NCBI RefSeq assembly: GCF_020551945.1
Contig: NZ_JAJBZH010000001.1
Location: forward strand, 784,285-848,284
DNA from: Cellulosimicrobium marinum
Lineage (GTDB): Bacteria > Actinomycetota > Actinomycetes > Actinomycetales > Cellulomonadaceae
Length of the DNA stretch: 64,000 bases
Direction: 5' to 3'
A program made the position numbers and the translations under genes. Under the pieces are notes generated by a model, which was not told the origin of the DNA, searched no databases, and saw only the letters and a list, made by a program, of their open reading frames with translations. Below are positions 1-6,935 of the stretch, one piece after another. Each line of letters opens with the position of its first letter. Within the stretch, counting starts at the first letter, position 1.

Positions 1-1456
1 GCAGGGAGTGCGTGACGTGCGAGATGACGTAGTACCCGACGACCACGGCGAGCGCGAACACCGTCATGTGACCGACGAGCGACGGCGGCGCGAACGACAG
101 CGCGAGCGTGACGAGCACCGCGGCGAGCGCGGCACCGACGAGCCGTTGTTGACCGCGCCGGGCCCGGCGCTCGGCCGCGGTCTCCGCGCCCTCGGCCGTC
201 CCTCCCGGACCCGTGCCCGACGGCGCGTCCCTGCCCCGCGACGTCGTCCCGCCCGACGGCGCGGGCTCGCCCGGTGGTGCGGCCGGTGATGTGCCCGGTG
301 CCGCGCTCACGGCGACGGGCGGGGGCGGCCACAGCACCTCGCCCGCCCGGGCGACGGTCATGCCGCGCTGCACGGGGTCGTCGAGGTCGAGCGCCACGAC
401 GCCGTCCTTCGCGGGGGTGAGGAGCTCCAGCAGGTGCACGACGTTCGTGCCGAGGAGCTGCGACGTGTGCTGCGGCAGGCGGCCCGCGAGGTCGGTCCAG
501 CCGAGGACGACCACCCCGCCGTCGGTGACGACCCGTTCGCCCGGCACGGTGAGCGCGCAGTTGCCCCCGCCGGACGCCGCGAGGTCGACGACCACGCTCC
601 CGGGTCGCATCCCGGCGACGGCCTCCGCGGTCAGGGTGCGCGGCGCGCGACCCCGGACGAGCGCCGTCGTGACGACGACGTCGGCGTCGGCGGCCTCGCG
701 GGCGTACGTCGCGAGCGCGGCGACCTCCTGCTCGGGCGTGAGCGGGCGCGCGTAGCCGTCGGCGTTCATGTGCTGCTGCGCCTCGGGCGCGAGGACCGCG
801 GTCCCGCCCATGGACTCGATCTGCTCCGCCGCCTCGGTGCGGACGTCGAACGCGCGCACCTGCGCACCGAGGCTCGCGGCCGTCCCCACGGCGGCGAGGC
901 CCGCGACGCCGCCGCCGATGACGAAGACCTTCGCGGGCGGCGTCTTGCCCGCGGCGGTCACCTGGCCCGCGAACATCCCGCCGTACTCGGCCGCGGCCTC
1001 CACGACCGCCCGGTACCCCGCGACGTTCGACAGCGTGCTCAGCACGTCGAGCGACTGGGCGCGCGAGATGCGCGGCACGGCGTCGAGCGCGAGCGCGGTC
1101 ACCCCGGCCGCGGCGAGCCGCTCGACCAGGTCCGGCCGGCTGCCCGGGTAGAGCATCGCGACGAGCGTCGCGCCCGGGCGCAGCGCGGCGACCTGCGCGT
1201 CGGTCGGCGCGTTCACGGCGACGACGACGTCGCTCGCCCACACCGCCGCGGCGTCGCCCACGGCGGCACCTGCCTCGGCGTAGGCGGCGTCGGCGAACGT
1301 CGCGCGCTCCCCGGCACCGTGCTCCACCACCACGTCGAACCCGAGCGCCCGCAGGCGCTCCACCGTCCGCGGCGTCGCGGCGACGAGCCGCTCCGCGTCC
1401 GCGGCCTCGCGGGGGACACCGATCCTCACGTGCGGGCTCCTCACGTCGTCGAGCAT
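1..1456 (-). CDS. pntA: NAD(P) transhydrogenase alpha subunit, 3' end beyond the window
   Basis: Proton-translocating transhydrogenase subunit that moves hydride between NADH and NADP+. The reverse strand is open from ATG at 1456 to the window edge, about 485 codons, so the C-terminus is missing. Residues 1-170 form the N-terminal NAD-binding lobe. A dinucleotide-binding loop GGGVAG lies at 181-186, followed by VRAFDVR. From about 395 a Pro/Gly/Ser/Arg-rich linker leads into a hydrophobic segment near the edge (LALSFAPPSLVGHMTVF), so the first PntA membrane helices are fused, as in the long form. The start was chosen because upstream GTG codons would lack the conserved RIGVPRE beginning. pntB is expected just outside the window on the same strand. 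Confidence 0.9.
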   Translation of the reverse strand, partial: MLDDVRSPHVRIGVPREAADAERLVAATPRTVERLRALGFDVVVEHGAGERATFADAAYAEAGAAVGDAAAVWASDVVVAVNAPTDAQVAALRPGATLVAMLYPGSRPDLVERLAAAGVTALALDAVPRISRAQSLDVLSTLSNVAGYRAVVEAAAEYGGMFAGQVTAAGKTPPAKVFVIGGGVAGLAAVGTAASLGAQVRAFDVRTEAAEQIESMGGTAVLAPEAQQHMNADGYARPLTPEQEVAALATYAREAADADVVVTTALVRGRAPRTLTAEAVAGMRPGSVVVDLAASGGGNCALTVPGERVVTDGGVVVLGWTDLAGRLPQHTSQLLGTNVVHLLELLTPAKDGVVALDLDDPVQRGMTVARAGEVLWPPPPVAVSAAPGTSPAAPPGEPAPSGGTTSRGRDAPSGTGPGGTAEGAETAAERRARRGQQRLVGAALAAVLVTLALSFAPPSLVGHMTVFALAVVVGYYVISHVTHSL

Positions 1457-1653
1457 CACCGCCCCCGCCGGGCGGGCCGACGGGTGCGCCGCGAGCCTAC
1501 CGAGCCCATCCCCGCGCGCACCCGGGCCCTTCGTCCTGTCCGCGCCCCGGACCGGGCGCAGGGGAGTTCTCCCCGTGGGACACGGTGGCGCCGGGAGCCG
1601 CAGGTCCGCGAGGATCGGGTCCGGCCATCACGCGCATCGACCGAGGGGAAACC

Positions 1654-1992
1654 ATGCACCGCTCCACGACCGCCCGCCACGCCCGCCGCACGACGCTCGT
1701 GCTCGGCGCCGCGCTCACCGCCGCCGCCCTCGGCGCGTGCTCCGTCAGCGCCAACCTCACCGTCCCCGCCTCGAAGATCGCCGAGGACGCCGAGCGGGCG
1801 CTCGCGGAGATCGGCGAGGCGGACGTCGACTGCGGCGACGAGGCCGTGGACCTCGTGAACGACGAGGTCGTCGAGTGCGAGCTCACCGACCCGGCGACGG
1901 GCACGGTGTTCGACACGACCGTCACCCTGTCCGAGGTGGACGGCACGGACTACCACGTGGACGTCAAGGTCGCGGAGACCCCGAAGTCGTGA
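1654..1992 (+). CDS. DUF4333-type lipoprotein
   Basis: Small exported lipoprotein of 112 residues. The start at 1654 follows GAGGGG at 1643-1648. The signal peptide has an Arg-rich n-region and a hydrophobic core ending in a lipobox (ALGAC), so Cys is the predicted lipidated residue. The mature part carries two further Cys residues (VDCGDEA and VECEL), spaced as in DUF4333 proteins, which also keep the pattern 'DxxxVxCxLT...G..y.vtV'. Role unknown; anchored on the outer face of the membrane. It is divergent from pntA and convergent with the next gene. Confidence 0.8.
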   Translation: MHRSTTARHARRTTLVLGAALTAAALGACSVSANLTVPASKIAEDAERALAEIGEADVDCGDEAVDLVNDEVVECELTDPATGTVFDTTVTLSEVDGTDYHVDVKVAETPKS

Positions 1993-2028
1993 TCCGCGGG
2001 GTCGGGCCCTCACGGGGGCTCGACCCGG

Positions 2029-4827
2029 TTACAGGTCGCCCTTCTTCTGCAGGTAGCGCATCGCCGCCCAGCCGAACGGGATGCGGCCCCAGTAGGTCGC
2101 GACGCGGAAGAGCACGGTGGCGGACGTCGCGAGGGCGACGGGCACGCCCGCGGCGGTCAGTCCCGCGGTGAGGGCGAGCTCGATCGTGCCGAGGCCACCA
2201 GGCGTGGGCACGGCGGCACCGGCGGCGTTGCCGACCAGGTAGATCACGGCGACGTCGACCAGCGACAGCGACTGGCCGAAGGCGGCGAGCGCGGCGTCGA
2301 AGGCGAGGACGTAGCCGAGGGTCATGACGACGTTGCCGCCGAACCCGACCGCGAGACGGCCGGGCTGGCCCAACAGCTCGGACAGGCGGGGCCACACCTG
2401 CTGGACCGTGGGCCGGATCTTCGCGAGCACCCAGGTGCGCACCGTCGGAACGAGCAGGGTCGCCAGCACCGCGAGCGCGACGCCGCCGATCGCGAGCAGC
2501 ACGGTCGTCGACGGGAGGGCGACGAGGCCGCCGTCGCCCGTGAAGATCGACAGCACCACGAGCAGCAGGATCGTCACGACGAACTGCGACACCTGCACCA
2601 GGCCGACCGTCGCGACGGCGACGGGGGTCGAGACGCCGCGCTTCTGCAGCATCCGGAGGTTTAACGCGGCAGGGCCGATGCCCGCGGGGGCGGCGAGCGC
2701 GACGAACGACCCGGCCGCCTGCGTGAGCGTCGCGCGGACCATCGGCAGCCTGACCGGCGAGAACGCGACGAACGTGAGCGCCGCGCCCACCCAGGTGAGG
2801 ACACCGAGGAGGAACGAGACGACCGCCCACCAGGGGTTGGCCTCCGAGACCGCCTCGGTGATGTCGTCGAAGTTGATGGTGGTCACCACGACGGTGACGG
2901 CGACGATCGTCAGGGTGAGGGTGACGATCGTGCGGGCGCCGAACCGGGTGATGCGCTGCGGCTCGACGTCGGCCTCGGGCAGCCGTTCGACGAGCGCGGC
3001 GCGCAGCTCCTTGAGCAGCTCCTTGTCCTGCCGCATCTCCTCGCGCGTGCTCGGCGGGAGCGCGACGGACTGCAGGAGCGGGCCGATGGCGGCGATGTCC
3101 TCGTCGGGCAGCACGCTCACGGCGGACTCGACGGCGCGCCGGGCCCCGACGCGCAGGGCGAGCAGCGCGACCATCTGCGCGAGGTCCATGCGGCGGGCCA
3201 GCTCCGACGACGCGATGTCGCCCTGCTCCCAGCCGGTGAGCCAGAGCGCGGGCCCGCCCGTCCCGGGGTCGCGCGAGACGAGCATGACGTCGGACGTGAG
3301 GGCGCGGTGCGCGATCCCTGCGGTGTGCGCGAGCGTGAGCTGGCGCCACGCCTCGCCGAGCACGGCGTCGGTGAGCTCGTCGGCGGGCAGGTCGCGCAGG
3401 GACACGGCGCCCGTCGCGTGCTCCTGGACGAGCACCATCGAGTCGGCCGACTCGGCGACGGCGAGCAGGCGGGGCGTGCGGACGCCCGCGGCGCGCGCGG
3501 CGTAGGCGAGCAGGGCGGTGCGCTCGGCGGCGGCACGCAGCGAGATCGCCGTGCGGCCCTCGATCCCGCGCAGCCGCAGGGACCGCCAGAACCGGGTGAG
3601 GAAGCCGACGACCTGCCGGTCGCCGTCGAGCACCACGACGTCGCGGCGCGTGCCGTCCTCGGCGAGCATCGCGTAGACGCGGTTGTCGCCCGCGCGCGTG
3701 AGCGCGATCGCCGCGGGGTCCGACGGCGCGCCCTCGCCCGGGTCGGTGCCGTCGCCGGGTCCGGCGGGGGCGTCCGACGACGCGGGGACGGGCCGCGCGA
3801 GGTGGCGCCGGGCGAGGGTGGCGTCGGCCGTGAGGACGGTGCCGGCGTCGTCCAGCGCACCGGGGGCGCGCAGCACGCCCACGTGCACCTCGGAGGTGAT
3901 GTGGCCCTCGGCGTCGACCTCGGTGATGGGGTCGTCGGCGGCCTCGGCGAGCTCCTCGTCGTCGGTCACGTCGCGCACGCGCACGAGCGCGACGGGGGAG
4001 AAGCCCGCGCGGCGCACCCCGGCGACGAGGTCGGGCCCGTAGGCGCGCTCGCTGCGGACCCCGGAGGCGTAGCGGACCGCGAGCCCGGCGATGCGTCCGA
4101 GCAGCAGGGTGATGCCGATGCCGGGGATCGACACCTGGCCGGTCACGAGCACGACGCCGAGCGCGACGAACAGCACGTTCCACGACCACGCGACCGTGCG
4201 GCGTCGGGTCCGCGTCCCGGCCGCCGTCAGCAGGCCGCCGATCGCGGCGACGTAGCCCGGGATCGACAGCTGCCACCCGCCCTGGGTGAACACGGACAGG
4301 CCGCGCACGAGCTCGTCCGACCCCCAGACCTGCACGGCGAGCACGGTGAGGACGGCGAGGACGAGGCCGAGGGCCGCGGCGATGATCGACTCGACGACCT
4401 GACGGCCGAGGCGCCGGATCCCCAGCTCGATGAGCACCGCCGTCGGGACGAACAGGGTGACGAGCCCTTCGAGCACCGCGACCGGGATGAACAGGACGAG
4501 GGCGAGGACGTCGGAGAAGTTCCGCACGTCCTCCGCGACGCCCTCCGTGGTGCCGTGCGCGTACACCGACAGGAGCATGAGGAGCGCGACGCCCGCCGCG
4601 CACAGCACGAGGTTGACGAGGTCGCTGGGGTGCCTCACGCGCGGCTCGGCGGTGTCGACCACGCGGACCGTGCCCGCCGGTTCGGGCGTCGGGCGGGACA
4701 GCAGGGCCTCGAGCGCGCCGGTCTGCGGCCGTGGCGGGGGCGAGGGTGGTGTCGCGAGGCTGCCGACCTCCACGACCGGCCCGGTGGCCGGGTGGCCCTC
4801 GGACGGGTCGCGGACAGGGCTCGACAT
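2029..4827 (-). CDS. Large membrane protein with kinase-like region and C-terminal LPG-synthase/flippase domain
   Basis: Protein of 932 residues. The Pro-rich N-terminus (1-65) is followed by about seven hydrophobic segments (70-255), then a long cytoplasmic part (about 260-615) with kinase/ABC1-like text (LRDLPADEL, AHTAGIAHRALTSDVMLVSRD), then a C-terminal polytopic domain (about 620-932) of the UPF0104 / lysylphosphatidylglycerol-synthase transmembrane family, with the typical GIGPAALNLRMLQKRG and PTPGGLGTIELALTAGL segments. Such actinobacterial proteins are thought to act in lipid transfer or flipping; no aminoacyl-transferase domain is present, so lysyl-PG synthesis should not be assumed. 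The ATG at 4827 has TAGACT seven nt upstream and no ribosome-binding site, which supports a leaderless start and fixes the N-terminus. Confidence 0.8.
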   Translation of the reverse strand: MSSPVRDPSEGHPATGPVVEVGSLATPPSPPPRPQTGALEALLSRPTPEPAGTVRVVDTAEPRVRHPSDLVNLVLCAAGVALLMLLSVYAHGTTEGVAEDVRNFSDVLALVLFIPVAVLEGLVTLFVPTAVLIELGIRRLGRQVVESIIAAALGLVLAVLTVLAVQVWGSDELVRGLSVFTQGGWQLSIPGYVAAIGGLLTAAGTRTRRRTVAWSWNVLFVALGVVLVTGQVSIPGIGITLLLGRIAGLAVRYASGVRSERAYGPDLVAGVRRAGFSPVALVRVRDVTDDEELAEAADDPITEVDAEGHITSEVHVGVLRAPGALDDAGTVLTADATLARRHLARPVPASSDAPAGPGDGTDPGEGAPSDPAAIALTRAGDNRVYAMLAEDGTRRDVVVLDGDRQVVGFLTRFWRSLRLRGIEGRTAISLRAAAERTALLAYAARAAGVRTPRLLAVAESADSMVLVQEHATGAVSLRDLPADELTDAVLGEAWRQLTLAHTAGIAHRALTSDVMLVSRDPGTGGPALWLTGWEQGDIASSELARRMDLAQMVALLALRVGARRAVESAVSVLPDEDIAAIGPLLQSVALPPSTREEMRQDKELLKELRAALVERLPEADVEPQRITRFGARTIVTLTLTIVAVTVVVTTINFDDITEAVSEANPWWAVVSFLLGVLTWVGAALTFVAFSPVRLPMVRATLTQAAGSFVALAAPAGIGPAALNLRMLQKRGVSTPVAVATVGLVQVSQFVVTILLLVVLSIFTGDGGLVALPSTTVLLAIGGVALAVLATLLVPTVRTWVLAKIRPTVQQVWPRLSELLGQPGRLAVGFGGNVVMTLGYVLAFDAALAAFGQSLSLVDVAVIYLVGNAAGAAVPTPGGLGTIELALTAGLTAAGVPVALATSATVLFRVATYWGRIPFGWAAMRYLQKKGDL

Positions 4828-4834
4828 GGCTGCG

Positions 4835-4840
4835 AGTCTA
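4835..4840 (-). promoter_or_regulatory. -10 hexamer for leaderless mRNA of the flippase-like gene
   Basis: On the reverse strand TAGACT (TANNNT) is followed by seven nucleotides and the ATG at 4827. No Shine-Dalgarno sequence lies between, so transcription most likely starts at the A of the start codon. No convincing -35 was seen. Confidence 0.55.
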
Positions 4841-5019
4841 GGGCCGGGCCACCCCGGAGGCGCGGTATTTGGCCGATTCCTCCGGGCGATTCGACCCTTT
4901 CGTCCGGGCTGCTGGCGTTCCTGCGCGTCGTTTCGGCGCGCGAGCGTGAGCAACGCCTCCCTAGCATGGGGGGCGTCCGGCCGGGCGGACCGGCGAGCGG
5001 GCGAGACCGGGAGGTCGGC

Positions 5020-5997
5020 ATGGCACGCGACACCACGGGCCGAGGCGCACGGGCCGACGACGCCCCGACCGCCACCGACGACGGCGCCGCCACCGCGCCG
5101 CAGGACCGGAACCCGTTCCGCCGGGTCTGGTGGCTCCCCGTGGTGCGCGGGATCCTGCTCGTCGTCCTCGGCCTGCTCCTCATGATCGAGCCCTTGGAAC
5201 GGCTCGAGACCCTGCGGGTCGTGCTCGGGGCGTTCCTCGTGGCCGACGGCGTGCTGGTCGCCGTGCAGGGGTTCGTCCACCGGCGCCAGGTGGGGTCGGC
5301 GTGGTGGCTCGCCCAGGCGGGCGTCAACGTCGTGTTCGGCGTCGTCGTGGCGCTGTGGCCCGACCTCACCCCCACGGCGCTGTACTACGTCCTCGCCGTG
5401 TGGGTGCTCGTGCTCGGCATCACCACCATCGCCGGCGCCGCGGCGCTCGCCCGCAACCGCGACCTCGGCTGGGCGTGGATGCTCACGTTCGGCATCACGT
5501 CCGTGCTGTTCGGCATCCTCCTCGTGACCCGCCCCCTCGACGCGTTCGACGTGCTCCGCCTCGTCACCGTCGTGTTCGCGCTCTACGCGTTCGTCGCCGG
5601 GTCGATCCACGTGGTCTCCGGCTTCGCCGTGCGGGCCGTGGCCCGCGAGCTCGCGGACCTGCGCGCGCAGGCCGTTGCGGCGGGCGTCGTCGTGACCGGC
5701 GGCTCGGTGCTGGGCGCGGCCGCAGCACGCCCCGACGTCGGCCCTCCGGTCGCGAGCCCCGCACCGGACAGCCCGCCCCCGGCCGCTCAGGCCGGGCCGG
5801 CGGTCGAGCCGACGCCGGAGCCCGCGACGCTGCCGGACCCGGAGCACGAGCCCGCGACGTTGCCGGACCGGGACGGCGCGGCCCGTGCGGACGGTGCCGA
5901 CGGTGCCGAACCCCGGGTTGCTCGGGAGGAACCGCCGTCCGTGCCGAACGCCCCGGGGTTCGGCGACGTCGGTGACCCCCGTCGCGACGTTCGGTGA
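5020..5997 (+). CDS. HdeD-family (DUF308) membrane protein with long acidic Pro-rich tail
   Basis: Protein of 325 residues starting at ATG 5020 behind GGGAGG. Six hydrophobic segments (about residues 35-215) with the repeated pattern 'W...GV/LLVVLGLLL' and 'VLVLGI..I' are typical of DUF308/HdeD proteins. Their function in actinobacteria is unknown. After residue 225 the protein becomes a Pro/Glu/Ala-rich tail with internal duplications (PEPATLPDPEHEPATLPD). The last 40 residues are encoded partly by a 60-bp palindromic repeat (5905-5964) that also occurs inside hemD, so the tail is probably an acquired extension. A shorter paralogue without a tail lies at 24216-24815. Confidence 0.8.
   Translation: MARDTTGRGARADDAPTATDDGAATAPQDRNPFRRVWWLPVVRGILLVVLGLLLMIEPLERLETLRVVLGAFLVADGVLVAVQGFVHRRQVGSAWWLAQAGVNVVFGVVVALWPDLTPTALYYVLAVWVLVLGITTIAGAAALARNRDLGWAWMLTFGITSVLFGILLVTRPLDAFDVLRLVTVVFALYAFVAGSIHVVSGFAVRAVARELADLRAQAVAAGVVVTGGSVLGAAAARPDVGPPVASPAPDSPPPAAQAGPAVEPTPEPATLPDPEHEPATLPDRDGAARADGADGAEPRVAREEPPSVPNAPGFGDVGDPRRDVR
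5905..5964. repeat. 60-bp palindromic repeat, copy 1 (in frame in the HdeD-like gene)
   Basis: GCCGAACCCCGGG at 5905-5917 pairs perfectly with CCCGGGGTTCGGC at 5952-5964. The second copy at 28381-28440 is also exactly 60 bp, has the same arms (GCTCGG after the left arm, TGCCGAACG before the right arm) and a different centre. Here it encodes EPRVAREE...VPNAPGFG on the plus strand. Confidence 0.8.
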
Positions 5998-6060
5998 AGA
6001 TCCGGGTGAGGTTCCGGTGCACGGCGAGCGGACCGTGCCGCGGCGCGTCAGACTCGCCGC

Positions 6061-6693
6061 GTGGGGACACAGGGGGACTCAGTCACGCCGGAGGCGCAGG
6101 ACGGGGGCACGTCGCCGCTCGCGCGAGCACTGACGGGCGTGGTGGTGGGGGTCGTCGGCCTGGGGCTCGTCGGCCTCATCGTCGTCGTGCTGGCCTACCA
6201 CCTCATGGTCGAGGGGTGGGCGCAGCAGCGGGACGCGTCGGCGAGCGGATCGCCCGCGGCCACCGAGGAGCCGGCAGTCGCTGAGGAGCCGGGCGTCGCT
6301 GAGGAGCCGGGCAGCGCGACGTCCGACCCCGCGCACCTGGCGCCCGAGGGTCTGGACGGATCCAACGAGGCGTACCGGCAGCGGCTCGGGTCCGCCGAGG
6401 AGAACGCGCTGGCCGCGGAGTCGCTGGCCGACGTCCGGGCGGTGCTCGACGACCTCGCGGCATCGGGACCGGTGGAGCGTGACGACGCGGTGGCCGCGCT
6501 CGGCTCCGCGGGGTTCGACGCGGTCCAGGTGACCCCGGAGGTGTCCCCGCTCGGGACGCGGAGCGCGGCGTTCGGGATCGGTGTGTCGGTGCCGGGCGGG
6601 TGCGTGTTCGGCGAGGTCGACGCCGGGACGGTCACGCTGGAGGCGGGCGGCCCGATCGCGGACGGCGGCTGCCTGGCGATGCCCGCGCACTGA
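6061..6693 (+). CDS. Membrane-anchored hypothetical protein (DUF6993-like)
   Basis: Protein of 210 residues from GTG 6061. One transmembrane helix spans about residues 24-48 (VVVGVVGLGLVGLIVVVLAY). A low-complexity extracytoplasmic linker follows (EEPAVAEEPGVAEEPG, a short tandem duplication). The C-terminal domain of about 120 residues contains two Cys (GGCVFGEV and GGCLAMP) and the phrase AVAALGSAGFDAVQVT, which I recall from small actinobacterial DUF6993-type domains; the assignment is tentative. No clear ribosome-binding site precedes the GTG. Function unknown. Confidence 0.65.
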   Translation: MGTQGDSVTPEAQDGGTSPLARALTGVVVGVVGLGLVGLIVVVLAYHLMVEGWAQQRDASASGSPAATEEPAVAEEPGVAEEPGSATSDPAHLAPEGLDGSNEAYRQRLGSAEENALAAESLADVRAVLDDLAASGPVERDDAVAALGSAGFDAVQVTPEVSPLGTRSAAFGIGVSVPGGCVFGEVDAGTVTLEAGGPIADGGCLAMPAH

Positions 6694-6730
6694 GGGGTCG
6701 TTCACGTCCTCCCGCATGGCGAGACGTCGT

Positions 6731-6754
6731 CCAGAAAATCTGGACTGAATCAGT
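6731..6754. promoter_or_regulatory. Two abutting palindromes, candidate operator of the sulfur operon
   Basis: CCAGA-AAA-TCTGG (6731-6743) is directly followed by ACTGA-A-TCAGT (6744-6754); both are perfect inverted repeats. The second overlaps the -35 hexamer and the spacer of the promoter at 6741-6769, so a bound regulator could block or recruit polymerase. The regulator is not encoded next to it. Confidence 0.65.
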
Positions 6755-6769
6755 CGGGATACGTAGCGT
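6741..6769 (+). promoter_or_regulatory. Promoter of the leader ORF and sulfur operon
   Basis: TGGACT (6741-6746) and TAGCGT (6764-6769) are separated by 17 bp and fit -35/-10 elements. Seven nt later comes the ATG at 6777, so the transcript should begin at or next to the start codon of the leader ORF (leaderless). Confidence 0.65.
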
Positions 6770-6776
6770 GGCGCCC

Positions 6777-6857
6777 ATGGTCACCCGCACCGCCCCGCGC
6801 GGTCCCCGCCCGGTCCGGCGCTCGCCGCACCGCGCCGGGTGCTGTCGTCGCCCCTGA
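6777..6857 (+). CDS. Leaderless 26-residue leader peptide with tandem Cys codons (candidate cysteine attenuator)
   Basis: ATG 6777 to TGA 6855-6857. The peptide is Arg/Pro-rich and ends GCCRRP; the adjacent codons TGC TGT lie at 6840-6845. It sits between a good promoter and the first structural gene of a sulfur-type operon. Leaderless short ORFs with Cys runs are known cysteine-responsive attenuators of sulfur operons in mycobacteria. A segment at the stop codon, CCTGAG (6854-6859), is complementary to CTCAGG (6921-6926), which overlaps the AGGAAG ribosome-binding site of the flavoprotein gene. A ribosome stalled on the Cys codons would cover the first segment and free the ribosome-binding site. 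Two Cys codons is a short run, and coding was not tested, so this is inferred. Confidence 0.55.
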   Translation: MVTRTAPRGPRPVRRSPHRAGCCRRP

Positions 6858-6935
6858 GACCCGGACCCGTCCCCGAGGCCGACGACTCGCGCCTGTCGCG
6901 CCCCCGTCGCCGACCGCGACCTCAGGAAGCCCCCC

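Noticed and set aside
3307..5019. Plus-strand open frame running into the HdeD-like gene
   Set aside because: It is opposite the membrane protein gene and only becomes family-like after ATG 5020, which has a ribosome-binding site.
6777..6935. SAM or other riboswitch upstream of the sulfur operon
   Set aside because: I see no conserved riboswitch core; the short Cys-containing ORF and the simple pairing explain the region better.
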